A stretch of 64,000 nt of DNA from Streptomyces sp. Tue6028. Lineage in GTDB: Bacteria > Actinomycetota > Actinomycetes > Streptomycetales > Streptomycetaceae. Shown here in pieces: positions 25,606 through 35,970 of this stretch. Positions within the stretch are counted from its first letter, which is position 1. The number at the start of each line of letters is the position of its first letter. The notes under the pieces were generated by a model. The model did no database searches. It worked only from the letters and a program-made list of their open reading frames with translations, and had not been told where the DNA came from. The DNA lies in the NCBI RefSeq assembly GCF_002300165.1, contig NZ_MLCE01000014.1, positions 163,011-227,010 on the forward strand. Direction: 5' to 3'. A program made the translations under genes and the position numbers.

Positions 25606-28286
25606 GCGGAGCCTCCGATCAGGGTGAGGAACGCGTCTTCCAGACGGCGGTGCGGGCCCATCGACGCCACGGGCACTTCGAGCCGTACGAGTTCGACGAC
25701 CAGGCGCTCGGCGCTGCCCCCGGCGGCCAGCCGGACCAGCAGTCCGCCTTCGGTGGCGACGGCCGAGGCCACGCCGGGCAGCGCGCCGACCTTCTCGACG
25801 ACGGGCTCGTCCACGGGCGAAACGGTGCCGACGAGAAGGGTGTCGCCGGAGCCGACGATCTCGCTCACCGGGCCCGCCTGGACCAGCCGGCCGCGGTCCA
25901 TGACCACGAGGTGCGTGCAGGACTGCTCGACCTCGGCGAGGAGGTGGCTGGAGACGATGACCGTGCGGCCCGCGGCGGCGTAACGGATCATGACCTCGCG
26001 CATCTCGCGGATCTGCGGCGGGTCCAGTCCGTTGGTCGGTTCGTCGAGGATGAGGAGGTCGGGCAGGCCGAGCATCGCCTGGGCGATGGCGAGGCGCTGA
26101 CGCATGCCCTGGGAGTAGGTGCGGACGGCGCGGGCCAGCGCGTCGCCGAGGCCCGCGATCTCCAGGGCCTCCTCCAGGTGGGCGTCCTCGGGCGGGCGGC
26201 CCGTCGCCCGCCAGTACAGCTCCAGGTTCTCGCGGCCGGACAGATGCGGGAGGAAGCCCGCGCCCTCGACGAACGCCCCGACGCGGGAGAGGACCGGCGC
26301 GCCCGGCCGGATCCCGTGCCCGAAGACGCGGATCTCGCCGTCGTCCGGCCCGATGAGGCCCATGAGCATGCGCAGGGTGGTCGTCTTGCCCGCGCCGTTC
26401 GGTCCGAGCAGGCCGAGGACCTGGCCCTTCTCCACGCGGAACGACAGGTCCCGTACCGCGTACCGGTCGGCGGACCCGGCGTACCGCTTGCTCAGGCCGG
26501 TGATCTGGAGCGGGACTTCGGCGAGGTCCGGGTCGGGTGCGGCCGGTGCCGTGCGGCGGCGGGCGGTGAGCAGCAGGGCGAGCGCGGCCAGCGCTCCGGC
26601 GAGTGGCAGCCACCACACCCAGGAGGGCAGCGGCGCGGCGGCGGTCTTCACGCCGGGCGCCGTGGGGACCGTGAGGTCGCCCTTCAGGGACACGGTGTAC
26701 GTGGCCGGGGCGGACGGTGAGGCGTAGCCGAGGTCGGTCGAGGCGAGGACGAGGCGCAGCCGGTGGCCCTTCCGCACTTCGTGGTCGACGGCGGGCAGGG
26801 TGACCGTGACGTCCTTGCCGGTCCTGGCGCCCTCGACGCGCAGCGGTGTGACGAGCTGGGAGGGCAGCACCTGCTGCCGGCCGCCCGGCCCGACGTCGTA
26901 GACCTTCGCGAACAGGACGGCGTCGTCGGCGCTCGACGTGACGTGCACCGTCGCCGTGGGGGTGCCGGTGATCCGCAGGTCGTCGCGGAGCACCGGGGAA
27001 TCGAAGTGCGCGTACTGGCCGGGGAAGTCGAGGGAGACCCCGACGCCGAGGGAGGACAGCTGGGCGAGGCCGCCCGAGCCGCCGAGGCCCGGCAGCGCCG
27101 AGATGGCGGGCGGGCCGCCGCCGGCGGGGTTGTCGAAGCTCTGCTCGCGGCCGCTCAGCGGGACGGTGCGCCGCCCGGCGGTCAGGCCGGGGTACCTGTC
27201 CGCGCTCGCGCCGCGCAGCTGTGCGGCGCCGTCGGTGGAGTCGATGCCGCCGGTGCGGGTGACGCGGAAGGCGGGGCCGGTGTCGGCGCCCTTGTCGTCC
27301 TTCAGGTAGCGGTCGAACCAGGCGGCGACCCGGGACTCGACGCGGCCGGTCTCCATGTCGCCGCCGTCGTGGCCACCGGAGATCCAGTCGACGTCCACCG
27401 GTGCTCCGTTCGCCCGGATCGCGCGGGCCGTCGCGTCGGCCTGACCGAGCGGGAACAGCGAGTCGGACTGGCCCTGGACGACGAGCGTGGGCACCTTGAT
27501 GCGGTCGCCGACGGCGGAGGGGCTGCGCTCCTGGAGCATCCGGGTGGCCGCCTCGTCGGGCTTGCCGGACTCGGCGACGCGGTTGTACATGGCGCACAGC
27601 CGGGGCTGGAAACGGTCGCAGCCGCCACCGGTGTTGACGAAGACACCGGCCCAGAGCTTCTTGAACACGCCGTTCGGGAAGAGGGCGTCGGCCAGGTTCC
27701 AGTACGTGACGGACGGGGCGATCGCGTCGACCCGCCGGTCGTACGCGGCGGCGAGCAGCGAGACCGCGCCGCCGTACGAGGCACCGGTGACGCCGACGCG
27801 CGGGTCGCCGTCCGCGTCGAGCCGGACCTCGGGCCGCCGCGCGAGCCAGTCGATCAGCCGGGACACGTCGGCGACCTCGGCTTCGGGGTCGTTCAGCCCG
27901 ATCGTGCCGGTGGAGCGGCCGAAGCCGCGTGCCGACCAGGTCAGCACCGCGTATCCGTCACGGGCGAGCCGCTCCGCCTCGTCCCCGACGTCGGCCTTGC
28001 TGCCGCCGAAGCCGTGCGCGAGGAGCACGGCGGGGCGGCGGTGCGAGGACGGGCCCGCGGTGAAGTACGAGGTGTCGACGCGCACGCCGCCGCTCATGGC
28101 CATGACGCGGTCGGCGCGGTGCACGGGAGGCGCGTCGTCCGAGGCGACGGCCGTCCAGGTGCCGGCGCCGGCGAGCACGGCGAGGGCGGCCGCCGCGGCG
28201 GCGAACCTCCCCCGGGTGCCCGGCCACGTCCGACCGGGGAGCGGGCCCCGGCGCGGCCCGCGCGGTCGGGGCAGTCGAAGATCCAT
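25602..28286 (-). CDS. Fusion: secreted alpha/beta hydrolase (X-Pro peptidase-like) + ABC ATPase
   Basis: 894 residues. A basic N-terminus and membrane segment (28-48) precede an S15/CocE-type alpha/beta hydrolase: LLAHGFGGSKAD, nucleophile S170 in GVTGASYGGA, D275 in VQGQSDSLF, H306 in ISGGHDGGD. A jelly-roll-like region follows (about 400-540: HFDSPVLRDDLRITGTPTATVHV, LRLVLAST). A second membrane segment (556-575) leads to a complete ABC ATPase (Walker A GPNGAGKTT 628-636, signature YSQGMRQRLAIAQ, Walker B LLILDEPTNGLD). Two membrane passes put hydrolase outside and ATPase inside. Start ATG 28286; the upstream in-frame extension lacks a ribosome site. Confidence 0.88.
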   Translation of the reverse strand: MDLRLPRPRGPRRGPLPGRTWPGTRGRFAAAAAALAVLAGAGTWTAVASDDAPPVHRADRVMAMSGGVRVDTSYFTAGPSSHRRPAVLLAHGFGGSKADVGDEAERLARDGYAVLTWSARGFGRSTGTIGLNDPEAEVADVSRLIDWLARRPEVRLDADGDPRVGVTGASYGGAVSLLAAAYDRRVDAIAPSVTYWNLADALFPNGVFKKLWAGVFVNTGGGCDRFQPRLCAMYNRVAESGKPDEAATRMLQERSPSAVGDRIKVPTLVVQGQSDSLFPLGQADATARAIRANGAPVDVDWISGGHDGGDMETGRVESRVAAWFDRYLKDDKGADTGPAFRVTRTGGIDSTDGAAQLRGASADRYPGLTAGRRTVPLSGREQSFDNPAGGGPPAISALPGLGGSGGLAQLSSLGVGVSLDFPGQYAHFDSPVLRDDLRITGTPTATVHVTSSADDAVLFAKVYDVGPGGRQQVLPSQLVTPLRVEGARTGKDVTVTLPAVDHEVRKGHRLRLVLASTDLGYASPSAPATYTVSLKGDLTVPTAPGVKTAAAPLPSWVWWLPLAGALAALALLLTARRRTAPAAPDPDLAEVPLQITGLSKRYAGSADRYAVRDLSFRVEKGQVLGLLGPNGAGKTTTLRMLMGLIGPDDGEIRVFGHGIRPGAPVLSRVGAFVEGAGFLPHLSGRENLELYWRATGRPPEDAHLEEALEIAGLGDALARAVRTYSQGMRQRLAIAQAMLGLPDLLILDEPTNGLDPPQIREMREVMIRYAAAGRTVIVSSHLLAEVEQSCTHLVVMDRGRLVQAGPVSEIVGSGDTLLVGTVSPVDEPVVEKVGALPGVASAVATEGGLLVRLAAGGSAERLVVELVRLEVPVASMGPHRRLEDAFLTLIGGSA

Positions 28287-28402
28287 GCTCCAACGGTACG
28301 GGCGGGGACCGGCGACGGATGCAGCCACCGGGCTGAACCCCGGCCCCTCCCACAGGAGTACGGGCGGGTACCGGCGTACCGCGTCCGTGGTACGAACGGC
28401 CC

Positions 28403-28813
28403 ATGGAGATGCGCCGCGCCACCACGGTCGGGGAACTGACCGCCGCCGAGTACCTCTTCGACCACCCCGTGCGTCCCGAATGGGCCCGGCGCTTCCTGGA
28501 GACCCAGGGCCACCACCTGTTCCTGGCGTACGAGGACGGCGGTCCCGTCGGGTTCGTCAGCGGTGTGGAGACGGTCCATCCCGACAAGGGCACCGAGATG
28601 TTCCTTTACGAACTGGCGGTCGCCGGACCGTTCCGGCGGCGCGGCACCGGGAGCGCGCTGGTGCGGGCGCTCGCCGCGCTGGCCCGGGAGCGCGGCTGCT
28701 ACGGCATGTGGGTCGGTGTCGACACCGGGAACGACGTCGCCCTTGCCACCTACCGCAGCGCGGGTGGCAAGGACGACGGGTCGTGCACGGTGGTGACCTG
28801 GGACTTCGCCTAG
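28403..28813 (+). CDS. GNAT-family N-acetyltransferase
   Basis: 136 residues with the GNAT core: LFLAYEDGGPVGFVSGVETVHPD, then motif A LYELAVAGPFRRRGTGSALVRALAALARERGCYGMWVGVDTGNDVALATYRSAGG (acetyl-CoA loop RRRGTG). Its size and TYRSAGGKDDGSCTVVTWDF end resemble aminoglycoside 3-N-acetyltransferase-I-like GNATs, but substrate is not predictable. No clear ribosome site precedes ATG 28403 or ATG 28409; the message may be leaderless. The TAG stop overlaps the opposite gene's stop (CTAG). Confidence 0.85.
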   Translation: MEMRRATTVGELTAAEYLFDHPVRPEWARRFLETQGHHLFLAYEDGGPVGFVSGVETVHPDKGTEMFLYELAVAGPFRRRGTGSALVRALAALARERGCYGMWVGVDTGNDVALATYRSAGGKDDGSCTVVTWDFA

Positions 28814-30219
28814 GCCTGCGCGTCCTCCGGGATCGACACCAGCCATCGGGTCTCGCGGCGCGGCCGCAGGTAGAAGGCCCAGTACAGGGTGGCGACGGCC
28901 GTGATGCCGCCGGTCCACAGCAGGTAGGAGGTCTCCTGCTGGCTGAGGACGTAGGCGAGGACCGCGATGAGCAGGACGGGCATCGCGGGCCACAGCGGCA
29001 TCCGCCAGGCCTGCGTGTGGCGGTGCTGTCCGCGCCGGGCGAGCAGGGCGGCGACGGCGACGAGCAGGTACATGGCCGTCACGGAGACGCCGGTGACGCC
29101 GTACAGCGTGTCCAGGTTGACGAAGCACAGCAGTGCTCCGGGGACGCCCACGAGGAGCGTGGCGACCCAGGGGGAGCCGAAGCGGCCGAGGCGCGACAGG
29201 CCCTTGTTGACGGGCTCGGGCCAGGCCTTGTCACGGGCGGAGGCGAACAGGACCCGCGAGTTCTGGATGACCATGACGATGCCCGCGTTGATGATCGCGA
29301 GGGCGACGCACAGGCTGACGAAGGTGCCGACGGCGGAGTTCGACCACGCGGTGACCATGCTGCTGATGTCGCCGCCGGTGAGGGCGGACAGGTCCGAGGC
29401 GCCCATGGTGATGGCGACGACCGGCACCAGGATGATCACGGTGGAGATGGCGAGGGTCGCCAGGACCGTGCGGGCGACGTTGCGGCGCGGGTTCTCCAGC
29501 TCCTCGGAGAGGTAGACGGCGGTGGAGAAGCCCTGGGTGACGAAGAGGGCGATGGCGAGTCCGGACACGACCAGCATGGCCGTGACGGTGTCCGTGTGGC
29601 CTCCGGAGCCCGCGACCTGCATCGAGACCAGGCTGCCCGGGCCGCGCTCGCTGTGGGCGAAGCCGAGCACCGCCACGACGGCCGCCGCGATGACTTCGAG
29701 CACCAGGAAGATGCCGGTGATCCAGGCGTTGGCCCGCAGGTCGAGCAGGCCCGCGAGGGTGGCGAGGAGCATCACGCCGGCGCCGGTCATGGCGGGGTCG
29801 AGGTGCACGATCGGCGCGAGATAGTCGGCGGTGCCCATCGCGATCACCGGCGGCACGATCATGACGACCAGCAGGGAGAGCACGAAGACCAGCCAGCCCG
29901 CCAGGCGTCCGGCCATCGTCGAGACCATCGCGTACTCGCCGCCGGCGCTGGGGATGAGGGTGCCCAGCTCCGAGTAGCAGAACGCCACGGCTATGCAGAG
30001 CAGGGAGCCGATGGCGATCGTGAGGGCGGTGGCGGTGCCGAGCGAGCCGAACAGGTCGGGCACGACCACGAAGAGCGTGGAGGCGGGCGTCACGCAGGAG
30101 AGCGTCAGCAGGGTGCCGCCGACGATGCCGATGGAGCGCTTGAGCTTTCGAGGGCTGTCCGACGCCGAAGGGGCGGCGTCCAGGACTGCGGTCTCGACAG
30201 GGCGGAGCGTGTCGGTCAT
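28810..30219 (-). CDS. Amino-acid permease, APC superfamily
   Basis: 469 residues with about 12 membrane segments, the APC fold of amino-acid/polyamine transporters. The opening KLKRSIGIVGGTLLTLSCVTPASTLFVVVPDLFG and the EELENPRRNVARTVLATLAIS loop are family signatures. No periplasmic domain. It ends PRRETRWLVSIPEDAQA and shares its last bases with the convergent GNAT gene. Located upstream of the mmsA/iol operon but in a separate unit. Substrate unknown. Confidence 0.9.
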   Translation of the reverse strand: MTDTLRPVETAVLDAAPSASDSPRKLKRSIGIVGGTLLTLSCVTPASTLFVVVPDLFGSLGTATALTIAIGSLLCIAVAFCYSELGTLIPSAGGEYAMVSTMAGRLAGWLVFVLSLLVVMIVPPVIAMGTADYLAPIVHLDPAMTGAGVMLLATLAGLLDLRANAWITGIFLVLEVIAAAVVAVLGFAHSERGPGSLVSMQVAGSGGHTDTVTAMLVVSGLAIALFVTQGFSTAVYLSEELENPRRNVARTVLATLAISTVIILVPVVAITMGASDLSALTGGDISSMVTAWSNSAVGTFVSLCVALAIINAGIVMVIQNSRVLFASARDKAWPEPVNKGLSRLGRFGSPWVATLLVGVPGALLCFVNLDTLYGVTGVSVTAMYLLVAVAALLARRGQHRHTQAWRMPLWPAMPVLLIAVLAYVLSQQETSYLLWTGGITAVATLYWAFYLRPRRETRWLVSIPEDAQA

Positions 30220-30690
30220 GAAGCGGTTCCGATCGACTCGTGCGTCAGGTGATTCGGTCGGGAGCGATATCGCCTCCGGCGGCTCGCGTCGTACGTCTTT
30301 TCGTCCGCTCCCGACGTTGATGGAACCTTGACGGAAACCGTTGCGTCAATGGCCGTTTACCTTCGGAATCCGCACTAGCGGAGCGACCCATGTCACATCG
30401 CTTTCCCAGGTAAGTGCGCCTCTATATGGCAATCATCAAGACTCAGCGGACCATGACCTTGCTTTCAAAGGCTGAATGCGCGAAATACTTACGCCACCCG
30501 TTTCATCACCCGCACACGGGAACCGCAGCGCGGCCGCGTAAATTCGCCTGAATTTCTCGGCGGTCGGGACGACTACCGAGCGGTAGGGCCCCGGCTCCCG
30601 CGGGGGAAGCGCGGCCGCACAAGAAGAAGGGGAAGCCTGCTGGGCGGAAGACACACGACAGGCGCGCGGGAGGAACGGCGCCGGACGCAC
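30220..30690. other. Gap between permease and mmsA
   Basis: 471 bases, unusually AT-rich at 30320-30500 for this window; it must hold the permease promoter. No gene or clear operator seen. A reading toward 30480 on the minus strand is only an out-of-frame overlap of mmsA. Confidence 0.5.
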
Positions 30691-30727
30691 CGGTGCCCCG
30701 GAACCGGCTCGCGGTTCCGGGGCACCG
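30691..30727 (-). terminator. Terminator of iol/mmsA operon
   Basis: CGGTGCCCCGGAACCG pairs with CGGTTCCGGGGCACCG around a five-base loop, 10 bases past the mmsA stop. Long perfect stem. Confidence 0.85.
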
Positions 30728-30737
30728 AGGGGAAGTC

Positions 30738-32240
<1,503 letters not shown>

Positions 32241-32253
32241 GGCCAAAACTCCT

Positions 32254-34137
32254 TCACAGATGGCGGCGTCGGGCGGCGACGTGCCGGTCGTACTCCTCGC
32301 GCGCCTTGACCGCCGACGATCGGGTCGCGGTCTCGGCCACAGGTACATCCCACCAGGCTTGCGCCGGGGGCGCGCCCGACACTGTGTCTGCCGTTTCGGT
32401 CTCGACGTAGACACATGTGGGAGTGTCCGCCGCGCGCGCCTCGGCCAGGGCGGCCCGCAGGTCACGCACGGTCTTCGCGCGTAGGACGCGCATCCCCAGG
32501 CTGGCCGCGTTGGCCGCGAGATCGACGGGCAGCGAAGCGCCCGTGTACGTGCGGTCCTCGGCCCGGAAGCGGTACGCCGTGCCGTAGCGCTCGCCGCCCA
32601 CGGCCTCGGAGAGACCGCCGATCGAGGCGTACCCGTGGTTCTGCAGGATCAGCACCTTGATCGCGACGCCCTCCTGCACGGCGGTGACGATCTCCGTCGG
32701 CATCATCAGATACGTGCCGTCGCCGACCAGCGCCCACACCGGGCGGTCCGGGGCCGCCATCCGCACACCGATCGCCGCCGGGATCTCGTAGCCCATGCAC
32801 GAGTAGCCGTACTCGACGTGGTACTGGTCCCGGGACCGGGTGCGCCACAGCTTGTGCAGGTCGCCGGGGAGCGAGCCGGCCGCGTTGATCAGGATGTCGT
32901 CCTCGGTGACCAGCTCGTCGAGCAGACCGAGGACCTGCGGCTGGGTCGGGCGTATGTCGTCGTCCTCGGTCTCGTAGGCCGCTTCGACGCGGTACTCCCA
33001 GCGCTCCTTGTCGTCCGTGTACTCGGTGACGTAGGCCGGCTCGGCGCGGTGGTCGTGCAGCAGCAGCGCCTCGGTCAGCTCCTCGAGTCCCGCCCTGGCG
33101 TCGGCGACCAGCGGGAGACCGCCGAGTTTGTGACCGTCGTACGGCGCGATGTTGAGGTTCAGGAAACGGACGTCCGAGCCGCCGAAGAGGGTGCCCGAGG
33201 CGGTGGTGAAGTCGGTGTAGCGGGTGCCGACGCCGATCACCAGGTCGGCGGTGCGGGCCAGCTCGTCGGCGGTCGCGGTGCCGGTGTGGCCGATGCCGCC
33301 GACGTCCTGCGGGTGGTCCCAGCGCAGCGAGCCCTTGCCCGCCTGGGTGGAGGCCACCGGGATGCGGGTGGCGGAGGCCAGCTCGGCGAGCGCCCCCTCG
33401 GCACGGCTGTGGTGGACGCCGCCGCCCGCGACGATCAGCGGACGCCGGGCCTCACGTATCGCCCGCACGGCGGCGGCCAGCTCGGCCTGGTCGACCGCCG
33501 GGCGGCGCACCGCCCAGGTCCGTTCGGCGAAGAACTCCTCCGGCCAGTCGTACGCCTCCGCCTGCACGTCCTGCGGCAGCGCCAGGGTGACGGCGCCGGT
33601 CTCGACGGGGTCGGTGAGCACACGCATCGCCTGGAGGGCCGCCGGGATCAGCGCCTCGGGGCGGGTGATCCGGTCGAAGTACCGGGACACCGGGCGCAGG
33701 CAGTCGTTGACCGACACGTCGCCCGCGTAGGGGACTTCGAGCTGCTGGAGGACCGGGTCGGCGGGGCGGGTCGCGAAGACGTCGCCGGGCAGCAGCAGGA
33801 CCGGGAGGTGGTTGACGGTGGCGAGGGCCGCGCCGGTGACGAGGTTCGTGGCGCCGGGGCCGATGGAGGTGGTGACGGCGTGTGTGGACAGCCGGCCGGA
33901 CTGGCGGGCGTAGCCGACCGCCGCGTGCACCATGGCCTGTTCGTTGCGGCCCTGGTGGTAGGGCATGGCGTCGCCGTACTCGACGAGTGCCTGACCGATC
34001 CCGGCGACGTTGCCGTGGCCGAAGATGCCCCAGGTGGCGCCGATCAGCCGCTGCCGGTCGCCGTCCCGTTCCGTGTGCTGGGCTGCCAGGAAGCGCACCA
34101 GCGCCTGTGCGACCGTCAGCCTCGTCGTTGAGGTCAT
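32254..34137 (-). CDS. iolD: 3D-(3,5/4)-trihydroxycyclohexane-1,2-dione acylhydrolase
   Basis: 627 residues, thiamine-diphosphate-dependent ring-opening hydrolase of myo-inositol catabolism giving 5-deoxy-D-glucuronate. N-terminal Pyr domain (WGIFGHGNVAGIGQALVEY...HQGRNEQAMVHAAVGYARQSGR), central domain, and PP domain with the ThDP motif VWALVGDGTYLMMPTEIVTAVQEGVAIKVLILQNHGYASIGGL. Length and the HGNVAGIG/CMGYEIPAAIG signatures fit IolD. The start overlaps the iolB stop (ATGA). Confidence 0.95.
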   Translation of the reverse strand: MTSTTRLTVAQALVRFLAAQHTERDGDRQRLIGATWGIFGHGNVAGIGQALVEYGDAMPYHQGRNEQAMVHAAVGYARQSGRLSTHAVTTSIGPGATNLVTGAALATVNHLPVLLLPGDVFATRPADPVLQQLEVPYAGDVSVNDCLRPVSRYFDRITRPEALIPAALQAMRVLTDPVETGAVTLALPQDVQAEAYDWPEEFFAERTWAVRRPAVDQAELAAAVRAIREARRPLIVAGGGVHHSRAEGALAELASATRIPVASTQAGKGSLRWDHPQDVGGIGHTGTATADELARTADLVIGVGTRYTDFTTASGTLFGGSDVRFLNLNIAPYDGHKLGGLPLVADARAGLEELTEALLLHDHRAEPAYVTEYTDDKERWEYRVEAAYETEDDDIRPTQPQVLGLLDELVTEDDILINAAGSLPGDLHKLWRTRSRDQYHVEYGYSCMGYEIPAAIGVRMAAPDRPVWALVGDGTYLMMPTEIVTAVQEGVAIKVLILQNHGYASIGGLSEAVGGERYGTAYRFRAEDRTYTGASLPVDLAANAASLGMRVLRAKTVRDLRAALAEARAADTPTCVYVETETADTVSGAPPAQAWWDVPVAETATRSSAVKAREEYDRHVAARRRHL

Positions 34138-34967
34138 CGGTATCCCTCTGTGGTCTCTAGGTGTCCCGGGTGGAAGCAGATCCGCCACTCCCTGTCCTTG
34201 CCCGGTCCGGCCATGACGTTCAGGTAGTACATCGTGTGGCCGGGCTGGGCGACGGACGGGCCGTGCCATCCGTCGGGGACGAGGACGGCATCGCCGGTGC
34301 GGACCTCGGCGAGGACGTCGGAGCCACCCTCGCGCGAAGGGAATACGCGCTGATAGCCGAAACCGTTCGGGCCGTCGATCTCGAAGTAGTAGATCTCCTC
34401 CAGTTCGCTCTCCTCGCCCGGCCGGTACTCGTCGTGCTTGTGCGGCGGGTACGAGGACCAGTTGCCGCCCGGGGTGATGACCTCGACGGCGATGAGCCGG
34501 TCGCACTCGAAGGCGTCCGCGGAGGCGAAGTTGCGCACCTGGCGGGCGCAGTTGCCGCTGCCGCGGGCTTCGACGGGAACCTCCGGCGCGGGGCCGTAGC
34601 GGGCGGGGAGTCGGCGCTCGCACTTCGCTCCTGCCAGGGCGAAGCGGCCTCCCGCACCGGAGGCGATCTGGACCCGGGCGTCGCGGGGCACGTACGCGAA
34701 GTCGGAGACTCCGGCGAACACGCCTTCCCTGCCCAGGAGGGGGAACTCTGTTTCCTCGATGCCGTCCTTGACGCGGACCGTGCAGCCGCCGGCGAGCGGG
34801 AGCACGATCCACTCGCTGTCACCGGTGGTGAAGGTGTGGGTGCCGTCGGGCGGCAGTTCGACGACCCGCAGGCTCGCATGGGTCCAGCCGGCCCGCTCGG
34901 GGTCGATGTCGAGCGCGTAGTGCGCGTCGGCGGTGGCGCCTCGGGGGACGTACAGCTCTTTGCTCAT
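34134..34967 (-). CDS. iolB: 5-deoxy-glucuronate isomerase
   Basis: 277 residues, double-cupin isomerase turning 5-deoxy-glucuronate into 5-dehydro-2-deoxy-D-gluconate. Family marks: ITPGGNWSSYPPHKHDEYRPGEESELEEIYYFEIDGPNGFGYQRVF (metal ligands HKHDE and E in LEEIYY) and GDAVLVPDGWHGPSVAQPGHTMYYLNVMAGP. ATG 34967 follows the aldolase-like stop by seven bases with GAGGG before it. The stop overlaps the iolD start (ATGA). Confidence 0.95.
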   Translation of the reverse strand: MSKELYVPRGATADAHYALDIDPERAGWTHASLRVVELPPDGTHTFTTGDSEWIVLPLAGGCTVRVKDGIEETEFPLLGREGVFAGVSDFAYVPRDARVQIASGAGGRFALAGAKCERRLPARYGPAPEVPVEARGSGNCARQVRNFASADAFECDRLIAVEVITPGGNWSSYPPHKHDEYRPGEESELEEIYYFEIDGPNGFGYQRVFPSREGGSDVLAEVRTGDAVLVPDGWHGPSVAQPGHTMYYLNVMAGPGKDREWRICFHPGHLETTEGYR

Positions 34968-34974
34968 GCGGCCC

Positions 34975-35970
34975 TCACAGGAGTCCTACGGCGGTGTCCA
35001 CGGCCGCGGCGACATCGCCGTCCGCCGGGTAGAGCAAGGAGCGGCCCACCACCAGACCTCGCACGGTGGGCAGTTGGAGTGCGCCGCGCCACTTCTCGTA
35101 CGCGCCCTCCTGGTCCTCCGCGACGTCGCCGCCGAGGAGGACCGCGGGCAGCGTGGAGGTCTCCATGACACGGGCCATGTCGTCGGGGTTGTCCGTGACG
35201 GGAACCTTCAGCCAGGTGTACGCCGAACTGCCGCCCAGACCGCTGGCGATGGCGATGGACTTGATGACGGCCTCGGCGCTCAGGTCGTTGCGCAGCGTGC
35301 CGTCGTCGCGGCGGTGGCACAGGAACGGCTCGACGAAGACCGGCAGCCGCCGCTCGGCCATCTCGTCGATCACCCGGGCGGTGGACTCCAGCGTGCGCAG
35401 GGAGCCCGGGTCGTCGTAGTCGATGCGCAGCAGGAGCTTGCCCGCGTCGAAACCGAGCCGCTCGATGTCCTGCGGCCGGTGGCCGGTGAACCGGTCGTCC
35501 AACTCGAAGGAGGCGCCCGCGAGTCCGCCCCGGTTCATCGACCCGAGGACGACCTTGTCGTCGAGCGCGCCGAGCAGCAGCAGGTCGTCGAGGATGTCGG
35601 CGGTGGCGAGCACGCCGTCGACACCGGGACGGGACAGGGCGAGGCAGAGACGCTCCAGGAGGTCGGCGCGGCCGGCCATGGCGAGCCTGCGGTCGCCGAC
35701 GGCCAGCGCGCCCCGGGCCGGGTGGTCCGCCGCGACGATCATCAGCCGCCCGGAGTCGCCCACCAGGGGACGGCGCACCCGACGGGCGGCGGCCTCGGCG
35801 ATCGCCTCGGGGTGCCGGGCGCGGGTCCGGACGAGTCCGGCGAGGTCGACCGTGCGGTACGGCGGGCGGAGTTCGCCGTGGCCGGCGCGGGCACCGGCGG
35901 CCGCGTCGGCGGAGCCTCTCGCGTCGCCGCCCTGCTCGTGCCGGGCGCCCCCGACGTGGCCCGCTCTCAT
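34975..35970 (-). CDS. TIM-barrel aldolase-like protein of the inositol operon (Cgl0159-like)
   Basis: 331 residues. After an Ala/Gly-rich N-terminus come RLMIVAADHPARGALAVGDRRLAMAGRADLLERL, GVLATADILDDLLLLGALDDKVVLGSMNRGGLAGASFELDDRFTG, KLLLRIDYDDPGSLRTLESTARVIDEMAERRLPVFVEPF, SAYTWLKVPVT and PAVLLGGDVAEDQE, an eight-stranded barrel related to fructose-bisphosphate/deoxyribose-phosphate aldolases. In this operon it probably acts as IolJ, cleaving 5-dehydro-2-deoxygluconate 6-phosphate to DHAP and malonate semialdehyde. ATG 35970 overlaps the iolC stop; an inner start is possible because the first ~35 residues look non-conserved. Confidence 0.8.
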   Translation of the reverse strand: MRAGHVGGARHEQGGDARGSADAAAGARAGHGELRPPYRTVDLAGLVRTRARHPEAIAEAAARRVRRPLVGDSGRLMIVAADHPARGALAVGDRRLAMAGRADLLERLCLALSRPGVDGVLATADILDDLLLLGALDDKVVLGSMNRGGLAGASFELDDRFTGHRPQDIERLGFDAGKLLLRIDYDDPGSLRTLESTARVIDEMAERRLPVFVEPFLCHRRDDGTLRNDLSAEAVIKSIAIASGLGGSSAYTWLKVPVTDNPDDMARVMETSTLPAVLLGGDVAEDQEGAYEKWRGALQLPTVRGLVVGRSLLYPADGDVAAAVDTAVGLL

